This document shows, in pieces, positions 1-11,342 of a DNA stretch of 64,000 nucleotides. Each line of letters opens with the position of its first letter. Within the stretch, counting starts at the first letter, position 1. The stretch is from Ascaris suum. Lineage: Eukaryota; Nematoda; Chromadorea; Rhabditida; Ascarididae. The DNA is taken from assembly GCA_013433145.1 (NCBI GenBank), contig CM024185.1, positions 4,476,501-4,540,500 on the forward strand. Reading direction: 5' to 3'. The notes below the pieces were generated by a model that worked only from the letters and a program-made list of their open reading frames with translations, ran no database searches and was not told where the DNA came from. The position numbers were made by a program, and so were the translations under genes.

Positions 1-3000
1 CTCTACTTATACATTTATATATTCAGAAACTCGAATATATATATTATTCTTAAAATTCACTATATTCCACCACTCATAAATACTTGCTTATCTTCCAGCC
101 AACTTGAAATGAACAATGAAATGAATAGGATGAGATATAAACGGTGCGCTGAAAATATTAACTTCACTAGTCATATGCAAATTTATGCTCGATTCAATCA
201 TCATCAACTCTTTCTTTAGGATCATTGCATTTCAATTTATCTCTATATATTTATTGCATTTTCATTGGGATCATTGCGCTTCGTAAGGAAATAATATTGG
301 TAATAATATAAACAAAGGAAAATCTTGTGGAATTGATTGTATGCGAGCAATTTGTGTGGATAGATTTTAATGTGCTAAAGTCGCCTCTCTTCTCAAAATC
401 TCGTCAAACCAGCTGCTATATTTACACTCGCCAACATTGCCCTATCAATGCAAATGCGCATCGCATTTTGGTTCAAATGAAATCACTGTCATCATTTCCG
501 TCTGCATTGAAAAGTAAATGAAGGCGAAAATGAGCGCCATTCGATTTCGTAAACCATCTGCTTCATTTTTTAAAAATATTTGTTCGGTAAGCTAATCTCT
601 GAAATCGCATAGAAACTCATAATGGTTAAAGCATTCCTGGTGTGTTTCCCTATATGCTAAGAGAAGTACCATTTGCTGTGTAAGTTTTGACGCTAGGCTG
701 CACACTTTGAAGCTGAGGGTTATTACAACCAAAAACTTGAGGTGAAAATCGTATAAATTTGCATATTGAATATACATAATATACACATGTATAAACCATA
801 AAATTCTATAAACTCACATGATGGTCGTGAGAGATTATTATTGAAGCAGTGCAGAGTTTTCGAGAACGCAACGAAGTGGACGCGTAGCAGTCTGCATTAA
901 AACAAAAAAGAAATTGCCAAATGTAGGTGTCACGTGGAAATTTTCCCATATGAGAGGAAACGTTTTTTGAAAGATGATCGAAATTGCATCGATATGTAAA
1001 TCATCTAATCAAGTTTTTCATGAGTTTCGAAAAAAAGTTTCAATCATTAAATACTGCTAACTATTGACTGTTTTCATGTAAAATTTTACTGAAGAAGTTT
1101 TTATGCGAAATTTTTCGCATCAATGAAATTCCTTTAAAAAAAATTTCAATGAAATCTTTATTATCATTTTTAAGAGTTATTTTCAAATCAATAAGTTGAA
1201 TTTATGATTACAACTTAATAAATGAAATATTTTTCTATACAAAAGTATTAAGTATAGGAAAAGTTAATAATAGCACAATTAAAGAGCAATGAAATAATTT
1301 GATAAAAATTTCAAATGATTTTATTCCTTTTTGCTAATTAAAAGATTATTTCTATATAATTAGCAAAGAAGTGAAATTTAATTGACTTTTATTGATGCTA
1401 ATTTCGTTCTCATTTTTAAGTTTTTTTTTTTTTTGAGAGAGGAAAAACAACTAAAAATGATATTTAAAATTTATTTCGTGATATGAATTGGTGGATGCCA
1501 GTAATTTAATTTCTGCACAGTTTAATTATTGTCTCTCTCTTCAATAACAATATCTTTTCTCTTATTCAATCTCTTTCCTCCCTTATAACCCTCTGTTCCT
1601 TCCTTCTCTCTAACAGTTATTTGCCAATTGCACAAAGAGTAGTAATCGCATAACGCTCAGCAGTCAAATTCAATTTAGCGTCGTTGTTTATACGACGGGT
1701 TTGTTATGCTCGAGCAAGTCATCATCACAATTCAGCTAGATACCTCTCTGTTTTGGCTGCATGTCGCTCTATCATAGCTTTAAAGCTGAAATACGCTCAC
1801 AAAAGTTGGCATGTGCTTTTACGTTGTTGAGCAATCAAATAACAACCCACATGACGGTATGAGAACAATGCACCGCAAATAAAGCTTTAATTAATTTCTC
1901 AAGTACTGAGGAAAAATTAAATGAACGCCGGCATGACTGAAAGTGATAAGCATATTTGGTATATTTTCGCGAATGAAAATATTAGAATTCACCTTGTTAG
2001 CGATCGCAATAATAAATGTTGATTATTCTAATTGATAAGAGACACGGGCGCCAATCGTATATATTTGCTTTGTTATTCACAATAAGAGCAAAAAAATGCC
2101 CTGTGGGGAGTGGAAAAAAAACTGCGTTGTCATGAGATTTCATGTTGGCAATAGTCGCTTTAATTCAAGAGGCATCTTTTGCGACCTGTTTACCATAACT
2201 GAGAGCGTATGTCTGATCATTCCAGTATCACTATCAAGTAATTCTTGTAAGTAATTTAGGTTAGCAAATCGATCCGAATAGGGAAATGTTTAGCTTGTGC
2301 TTATGCGAGACATCCGTTTCAGAGAGGGTGAAGCGGTGCTGCCGCTAGACCGCAGATGAGGCAAAGTTAATTATGGATCCGCGCATTGGAATGTAATGCT
2401 GAATTGCTGTGTGGTCGTCGTTTGGTCATTTGCATCGAACACACTCTCTTGCATCTAGTAAATGAATTGTGCAGCAGTCACCTTATTTCTCTCTCTTTCT
2501 CTCTCCCAAAAAAAACATTCTATACCCTAAGGCTATTAAAATATCAGCAATGGCTAGCAATAAACAGCAACAATAAATGCAATGCTCTTAGAAGTTTTAG
2601 GCGGCTTTTCTTCGTGTGCCTCTCGCTGCCATATCTTCCAGTGCAAATTTAGCAGCTATTTTAAAAACGGCAAAAATATTTTCACCTTACACCGACCGTC
2701 TCAAAATCAGCATTCTCGTATTTCATCAAGCTATGAATGCCTTTCTGGTTAAGCCGATAACTGGTAGCAATAGTCGTTATGGTGGTAAATATTCGTTGAT
2801 TAACCATTTTGACATTGTGGCACTCAGCATTTTGGCGATTGCTCGGTATGAAAGTTGCATCCGACGGACTGGTTGGAACTCACATACGCGTTAATTAGAC
2901 CATCTGAAGGCTCTTGAGGAAATTGTGGTAATCGCTGAGTGAGATAAGCAATGTTTCATGTGGTATATCTTTTAGCAATGCTAGTCTATACCTCTACCTG

Positions 3001-6000
3001 ATAGAGTCATTAGAAGCTGCTATACATCTTGAACTTCACTTTCTATAATTACGCTCAAATAAAATAACTGTAATGATGATAGCCGATGTTATGTAAGCAA
3101 ATTCATCGGGTATTCAGAAGGTTTTCTGCCTTAATGCCAAATCTCTCCAGAGCAAAGACCCTAAAATACCCGTGCACAAAATTTCTAATAGATTTGCCTA
3201 ACAGCTTGACGCAACATATCGCTTCTAACCTCTCTTCTCATGTGATCAATTCATGATAGTTCGCGTTACGCTAAGGCTATAATTTCTGACGGAAATAAAG
3301 CTTGCAACTTATCAACTTGTTACTTATTCACGAATTGATAATGAAGACGCATTAAAGGGAGAGCATCAGAATGCGATCGTTTTTTTTTCTCTCCTTATGC
3401 AAACGAGGTGATTGTAGGTTTGTATGGTTGATTTTAGCTGAGTATTGAGACGCATGTTTTGATGAATGATGTTAAGCGATGCCGATGATGGACGCGTTAA
3501 ACAAACCGCTGAATAATGCGCCATCGTGAGATGAATGCTGAGCGGCCGTTTTTGAACTGATGAACCGATCGGCAATAGTGCAAAAATTTTGTCGATGTGC
3601 TTTAAAAAAATGCGTCTCTCATTTAAAAAATTTTCCCCCTCTTCATTTCCGTTATCACAATTCTTTATCATTTTTTCTTTTCACAATAGCGATCGTTCAT
3701 TTTGTATTTTATTGATGAAAGATGCATAATAAAGAGTATATTGCTTGAAAGAAAATGTCTAGCAGATGTTACTTTTTTGAATATATTTCAGACTATAGTC
3801 TTCAAGTAAAATCTAGAAGATAAAATGAATAAAATGAGATATTAATGGAGGCTTCTAGTATTGTTGGAAAATAAAATGAGATAGAAAACCAATAGCTAAG
3901 GTTTTACCCGAAAACGAAAATGAGAGTGCTGTTTTCGTTAATGAGAATTTCAGTATAGATGAAAGGTCTATTGGTGCATCTGTTGCCGCATTCATAGTGG
4001 AACACAATTGATGAGCATTGGAGTATCGAAATAAGCGTTCGTTTACTAAGCCGATTACTCTACGCTTCAATATGAGAGCGACGCCAAACGCTGATCGGCG
4101 CTTCAATTAATATCGCGCTCTCGAAAAAGTCAATTTTACTGCAATTCGAGTCCACTCTAACAAAATTAAAAAATTCTTGAAGAATATCTTATTTCTCAAA
4201 CTAATGATGACAATTAAACTGAATCGCAAGATTCTCAATTTATCTATGTCGATTTTTTTAAATTCTCAGTCTATGTCTATGTAAATTCTCAGCCTCAGTT
4301 ATTATCGTTTCTTATCATTTCTATATCAATTCTCAATTCTGTGTCATTTTATGTCAAACAGTTCTATATGAGTAGTATTTTATGGCAAGATTCTATGTCA
4401 TTGATTCTCAGTTTTTTACTTTAAGGTTACGCATGATGGAACCATCCTCAAACATCACTGAAATATTTTACAGTCTATATTTCTCTACTATATTCCATCG
4501 CGCTGTGGTTTAGAAAAATTTTTGACTCATTTAGTGTTCAATTCTTTTCTACTCTATAAATACATTCTATATTCTATGTTGATTCTCGATTATCTCTGTG
4601 AAGTTTTCATGCCTACTCTCGAATCTCTTGAGGATCCCATCAAAGAGACGTTTGTCAATCCTCAGAGGATTTCTAGGCGAGGACATGTTTATGCGGCGTT
4701 GTTGGAAAATACATCACTTTTGTTCTGATAATAGCGGATTATTGCCACAATAGGATAAACAAAATTTGAGTCGGTTTTTTGATTTCCGATGCCGATAAGA
4801 ATATTTATACAAATAAGCGAAAATACAATTTTATATGCGATAGTTGTAATGTCGACAATCTATAATGATCTTTGGTTTTGTCATATGTACTGTAATATAT
4901 TGGAATAATTCTGTAATGCTTATTTCGCAATAAAGTGGGTCATTTTTTAAAAAATCGATTCTGCTGAGAGTTCTATTGAAATATTTTATTGAACACCAAA
5001 ATTCTATCCAAGTATTTTGACCTTCGAGAAATTCGACTAGCTAGCAATGACCAATATTCAGCGACGATCGAATATCCAATATCTAATCAACAAATATCAA
5101 GCAAGAATTTTTCGTTTTAATTGAAAATAAAATTTCAGAAAGAATCAAGAAATTTAATTTCTAAGTTTAGCGTTTTCAGTAATAAATTTATCAACACTTC
5201 AAAGTCAATAAGCAATTTTTGAATAGTTCTTTTAGAGGAATAAACTTTTCGAATATTAACGCATATCTTTTTTCTTTTTTTTCACTTTTCCATGCCATCA
5301 TTTACAATTCGACAAGTTTGAAAAGAAATTCAATGATTGTCTAAATCTTTTCAAATAATTCCACAAGGTCCATGAGCGAAATTTTTATGAATTTTCAAAA
5401 ATTTTTCATGAGAAATTTTCATGAAATATGGTTGAAAAAAAAAACGCTGAAAATGTGGCACATATCGTTTAAAAAAAGCCAAAGATATTCATCATTGCAA
5501 CTATTTTAACATATTTCTCTACTTGCTTGAATTTTTTTTGTTGCTTTTTCGTCTTGCATATATTATTCGTACGCGTGGAATCCGCTCAGAAAATGGCGAA
5601 TAAATGGCGAATTTCATGGCGAATTTCCAATTTCTTTTTTTTTGGAAAGTTTTTTTTTTGTTTGCAGTTGACTCCATATTTGTTTGTTTCATCAGAGATA
5701 GAGATAAAGCGATGTTACATAGCGAGTTTAGACTCTTCCATCATGGCAAACATAGTCAGACATTTGGAGTTTCGTATTTAAGCGACATTTGGAGTTTCCG
5801 TCATGGTAATAATCAGATTTTTTGACGAAATCTAAACGACTTGAAAATGGTGCAATTTCTACTTTTTAATCATTGGGCAAGATTCGCTTATGGACTTTTC
5901 CCCGCTGTTAATATCTTTTTATTCGTGAACATGAAAATCGAGGATAATATTACCTTCCTTCTGGATGATATTTGTTGTCTGGTTATCGACGAAGAGCAAA

Positions 6001-6400
6001 AAGCGGAGGTGAAAAATGTAACGACTGGGAAAAATTGGAGGATTTTCCATTACAAAATGCAATCATGATGACTTGAGGATCCTTGAAGCCGACAACATAA
6101 GGCATTGTTCAGACACCTATGAGTATATATTCTACCAGTGGACTAATCTTTCTGGTACAGGCTTACTCCCAGTTGATATGCTCTCATGCAAATTTCTTGT
6201 CAGACAACTGTTATATATTCAGTGTCCTATCATAATTATAGCATTTAGAAGTGTTTGGTCTTTTCGTTTTGAGTATTTTGAACTTGTTCAACATTTCTTC
6301 AGTTTTTTTTCGCTACCTGTAAGTAATTTTTTCATGAACAACAGAAAGTGTTACCTTGATGCGATTCTTGACAGTGCTACCTGCGATCTTTGAACTTCTT
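1..6400. other. Region upstream of the first gene, no supported gene
   Basis: I see no recognisable protein, RNA gene or mobile element here. The longest open frames (for example 3366-3671 on the minus strand and 2386-2894 on the plus strand) have no motif and no matching splice sites. The stretch 4220-4600 carries a degenerate repeat built on ttctatgtca and attctcag words, and 5590-5632 has three close copies of atggcgaat. The region may include the promoter of the 6454-9685 gene. Confidence 0.5.
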
Positions 6401-6403
6401 TTT

Positions 6404-6405
6404 AG
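6404..6405 (+). other. Candidate trans-splice acceptor of the four-helix membrane protein gene
   Basis: The acceptor ttctttttag ends at 6405, 48 bases before the chosen ATG at 6454. No upstream exon with a matching phase is visible and an in-frame TAG sits at 6448. In nematodes this arrangement fits spliced-leader addition. It could also be an ordinary acceptor of an untranslated exon. Confidence 0.35.
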
Positions 6406-6453
6406 GTAAGAACAGATACTCTGGACAAGATAGTGGCGTTGAAGAAGTAGGTG

Positions 6454-9400
6454 ATGGAAGCACCTCCGCGATATAGACGACAAGCGCAACAGGGTCCCTT
6501 CTTTACGTTAATTGGCATGCTGCCATGCATAGGAGGACCTTTCAAATACGGACACTGCAGATCGAGCCAGGATCTTCTATGCATGAAGGTCGATATGCGA
6601 AATCTGCTGCATGCTGCATTCCTTGTTAATTCGATGATTCTAGCGATTTGCTTCTTGGTGTTTGATTTGGAATGGCGTCGTGAGGTATTCAACTCGAAAA
6701 GCAACTGTGCTTGGCAGACTGAGTTACTCGAGCTTTTTATAAGTGAGTTATACTCTTCAAACTATTCACCATTAGAGTCACTTTATTATGCGCAAAATTT
6801 ATTTTACTATAGACTGTTGGGGTGGTAAAAGTTGGAAACCATCATGATGAAGTTCGAGCTTTCACCTCATATATAGAGAGTTTGTTATCACTTTCTATAT
6901 AAAGTTATATTATACAGCGCGTATTTCTAGATGCGGTAGCGGTCTATTTTCTGATTTTGACGCTTATTTCCTCGGCGACACTCGTTCTATGCATCGCTCA
7001 TAAACCGAACATCTACAAAAACGCTTTCTATCTTCTAACACTGTTAGTTGCTTCTTTTTTTTCAGAAATAGACCTCATACATAAATATATGCAAATATTA
7101 ATATGTATTTAGGCACAAAGTTTTCTGAATAAGACAAAGTTCCTGAATATGCAAATACAAGCCATCTCTACAAATAAATATTACATACTACATATGCAAG
7201 TATATAAGAACACATAAATATGGACACATAAATACTAGTATATGCACTTACAAGTAAATGATTATAACATATCATATTATACCATATCATATCGTATTGT
7301 ATCATAACAGATCAATGCACGAACATATATCATTTGCATAAATTTATTAGCAGAGTCGATAAAATATACCTAAATGAATTTTCGGTGGAAGAGGAGATTG
7401 TGTGAACTTGCTTAGCGCATAACCTTATCAATTAAATTAACACGTAGAACATTAGTACTCGACCCACTTAAATTATACCAAAATTGGTCTATCGTAGCGT
7501 TATTATTGTTGGTGTGCCTCGCTATGATGAACCTCATAAATCAAATGTCGCCATGCTATTGCTTCACAAATTAGTGTGATTGTTATAATTGCTAGTAGTG
7601 AAAAAGAGTTATATCAATATTTCCCACTTCCCTTTCCCCCATAGTTTCCCTACCCTAACCATAAGTTACTTTATTCTTCTCATAGATCGTTCATCATTTC
7701 TATCCTTCATTTTTTTTCAATCTTATGGAGATAATAAAATGTCATATATTGAATTATTTGTCCAATAATCATTTCAGTTATTCGTCGGCCACTTTTATTC
7801 TTTCTATTATCCTCTCTGCAAGTTATTTTCTCGGTTCGCGAGTCGTTGCCGAACATTGTGTTAGCACCTCCGAGATCAAGGTATTTTAATTGTTAGCGAA
7901 TTTTAATTGAAAATTTAATCACTTCAAATTATTCGATTTTGCGCTTAATTCGTGCAAATATCTTTGAATATCGTAAAAGCTTAATTATAATCCCCTTGCT
8001 CAAATGTAAGCCACTCGCTCTTCATTCACTTTCACAAGTTTGATGGTGTTTTAATTGTCCAAGAATTTGCAATTATATTTTCGGCCATATCAATGAGGGT
8101 GAGGATATTTCATTTAGGAGGTGATAAAAAAATACAGCCGACTTTCTAATCAATGAAGTGAAATTGTCACCTATCACTAATAAAATATGAGTGAAGATTG
8201 AACTAAAAACAATCCTCTAGAAGCAAATTAGCTATATGCCTCATTCATACTCTCTAAAGCTAGTCATATTGTTTCGAATAGAGTATTATGGTTGTATATG
8301 CAAATAATTATAGATGTTGGAGCTAAGGATGTGTCTTGTTTCGGTTGTTGGCATAATAACAAATGGCATCTATATGATTGTCGGTATTGTACAAGGCGCT
8401 CATGAAATTGATGGTAATATCACTGGTAGAGTGCAAGTTTCAGTCGCCTATGATAATCAAGTAATTATTAACTATTTTTGCAGTTAAATTTATCTCAACT
8501 AGCGAAAGAGCATGATTAGATATGCTAACTATCATCATTACATAAGTAATTTTATCTGCATCAAAATAAACGATAAGAAATCCACTTATTTAGGCTATCT
8601 ATATAATTAATCAAACTCACTAATCTGCTCATCTAAATCTACCTACATCACCTTTACTAGGAAATAAATTATATGAGTCAATTATCAAGAGCATTACAAA
8701 AATTAATCAATATTCAGCTAATTCGATAATTTGCTCTCTATGCAGATATTTTATTAAAAAATTTCTGCAAATAAATTGCAATAATCTAACCTTCATATAA
8801 AATTCAAGAAAGAGAAAATTTGCCCATTTTATTAAATTCATTTTTTAAAACATATTATCATTTTGTGCAGATTTTCCGATTGTCTACATCGGAGTTCATA
8901 AATATGCCACCGCCACCACCTTATAGCTATTGCGATACAAATACAAGAGGAAATCCCATCATTCGACGTTCAGGTATTGTATAATATCTTTCAAGAAGTC
9001 AATCCTACCAAATGCCTAAGCTCAAGCTCAAATCTGAGCCCAAACACAAGCTCAAGTTGAAATCCAAACCAGGTCTCAGCTCAAAATCTGACTTGGATTC
9101 CATTGTATTTCCATTTTATAAGCATAGAGCTTATAGCGTTCCTAACTTCCTAAGTGTACATACATTCAAGAGAAGAGACTCACGGCGATAAGAGGGAGCT
9201 TGAATTGAGTTAGAAGCTTATAAACGAGCCTTATATAAATGATAGCCTTATAAACCATTTTAATCAACAGTCCTCTAGATATTCATTGTAAATGATTTTA
9301 TTGACGTTTATATTTGGGCATCGAAGCGCCTTCTTCCCATTTTCAGTGCTAAATTGGGAAGAAAATTTTCGCTTATAAATTTTATGTTTTTCATTAGCAG

Positions 9401-9685
9401 AATAGAGAAAAACTTTTATTTATTAGATGAGATTTATTTTCATAGGAATTCAAACATTTCTTCATCATCTCATTTACAAGATTAGCTAGAAATTTCTATT
9501 CCTCAAAGCTCAACGTGCAGCATTCTTCTCGGCGCTCATAAATCGCTCATATTTAATAACCTCTTTTGATTAATATAAAGTAAGTTTATTTTTTAGAAGA
9601 TTCGATAGTACCCGACGATATAACGACCATCGAAGGAGCACAACGTTCATCTGAAATGAACAACATTTCAGCAATAGGAAGTTGA
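6454..9685 (+). CDS. Four-helix nematode membrane protein of unknown family (six exons)
   Basis: I do not recognise the family. Exons by phase: 6454-6742, 6931-7042, 7778-7880, 8314-8460, 8871-8973, 9597-9685; every junction keeps frame and gives 280 residues. Hydrophobic helices lie near residues 51-71, 98-120, 137-157 and 172-195, so this is a tetraspan integral membrane protein. The N-terminus is basic (YRRQ) and probably cytosolic. A possible N-glycosylation site NIT follows helix 4. The C-terminal part holds five prolines then YSYC (residues about 230-238), which includes a PPPY motif of the kind bound by WW domains, and ends in an acidic and serine-rich tail. Cysteines at 25, 35 and 43 precede helix 1. 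The ATG at 6454 was chosen because an in-frame stop lies six bases upstream. Exon 2 ends at an unusual GTTAGT donor. The gene is probably monocistronic; the kinase starts 1.7 kb downstream. Confidence 0.72.
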
Positions 9686-9882
9686 ATGCAAAAAAAAAAA
9701 TGCAGGAGGAAATTAACGTTGAGAGGTGCCACAATGATGTCACGAGACGTGTTCTCGGCTAATTATGACTGTTATGGTGCTGCTTTTGATTTAGAGCGAC
9801 ATTATTGCTCACTAAAAATAACTGAGATATTATTCATAAACGTGAGAAAATTTTCATTTTTTTTTTACTAAAATATATCACA

Positions 9883-9888
9883 AATAAA
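9883..9888 (+). terminator. Polyadenylation signal AATAAA of the membrane protein gene
   Basis: AATAAA lies about 200 bases after the stop codon at 9685, on the sense strand. No cleavage site can be proven from sequence. Confidence 0.4.
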
Positions 9889-11327
9889 GCGCTTATTAAT
9901 AAAAATGAAATATTATAGAATTCAAATATAGAGAAGTTTGAAAAATTTTTGTAAAATTTTAGCAACTATATAATTTTTTCATCTAATCTATCCCTTATTG
10001 AGAATTTTCTTATGCTGACGGCAATTCGCCTGGATCTTTATTTTTAAGTGAGCAAACAAATGTTTCTCTTCGATCGTTTGCCCCAGTCGTCCTTAAATAC
10101 GACAGGTTGAAGAGCGGACAATCCTTTTAGAGTTGGAGCACCAAAAAAAGCAATCTTTCAATTTTCGCTTCTCTTATGATATAGGACAAAGAGCTAAGGA
10201 ATAATTGCTCACAATTTGGAAGTGTCAGTAAGTATGTGGAGGAGGAAAAAAGGTATGAGGAATGCATCATCCATGAGAGAATGAAAGCAGGAAAGGTAAG
10301 GACTGGAGATGGGTGAATGATATCATTTCCATGCTTTATTAAGGACGTAACAGATGTAGTGCTTTGCATTGCAGTATATGAATCAAGCATCTACGAAAGC
10401 GTAAGATTGTTGTGTACCTCTTAGCGTAGTTTTGCTTAACTCATCGTTTTCTTTAGCTGTCGCTTTATGGAGTATTTCACTTCTACCAAATTTTCTTGAG
10501 TTTGGCTGAAATCAGTTGTTGCTTACTGACTTTTTAAAGGCAAAACAGTAGGCCACGTGAATAAGAAAATAGGTAACATGGTATGCAATCGATGACGAAG
10601 AGATATAAAGAACATAGAAAACTGGATTTTATAGTTGATGAAGATATTTGAGTGAACTTTGCTCATTGCTACAAACAACTTGGAGGTAGATAAAGGCAAA
10701 ACCGATAAACGGTAAAATCCAAGAATTATTCCGCCAATGAATCCTGAAATCCGGAGAAGGGAACGTGTATTTCCGTTCGTATGTATTTCGAATGTTTGAG
10801 TTGTTTTATATTGTACTAGTAATAAAGAAGTTAATAAAAAAATTACTTTAAAGTGCCCACATATGAAGCCATCAATGAAATGAATATTTTGCTCAAAGAT
10901 TCCTTTGGAGGAGATATTGTCATTCACTGATCCATAGTTTCATCGAAAATGATCTTTCGATTGAGCTCAGTTGTAATTCGCAGTTATAATAAAAGAATTT
11001 CTGCTTTAAATAAAGGTGATTCATATTGTTAAACATTGGTTTCCTGTGCAGACATATTCATTGCAAGCACTTATGGCAAACAAAAGATTTCATCGAAATG
11101 CAATTGCAAAGCATAAAATATTGCAAAATTTAGCAATTCGATCGATGCAACAACAATGATCACGCGATATGAGGAAAATTCCACTTTGTTAGTGGATATT
11201 CAAGGAATTGAAATGAAAGAATATTTTGCATTTCTTTCTGAAAATTTCATGCAAATTTGTTGACGCTTATAAATATGCGCTCCATAACGATGAAATCATT
11301 TTCCTACGGCAGATTTTTTTCGAGCAG
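9889..11327. other. Intergenic region with a hydrophobic minus-strand ORF
   Basis: No gene is recognised. A 134-codon minus-strand frame at 10523-10927 is rich in Leu, Ile and Phe and shows three or four hydrophobic stretches (for example ISGFIGGIILGFYRL). A second minus-strand frame at 10127-10390 is also hydrophobic. T-rich noise can give such frames, and I found no convincing splice junction that joins them, so I do not call a gene. A fragment of a seven-helix receptor is the alternative. Confidence 0.3.
11326..11327 (+). other. Candidate trans-splice acceptor of the SH2 kinase
   Basis: A tract of seven T followed by cgagcag ends at 11327, 15 bases before the ATG at 11343. No upstream coding exon with a fitting phase is seen, so a spliced leader may be joined here. 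Confidence 0.35.
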
Positions 11328-11342
11328 GCGGCTCAAGTTGTA

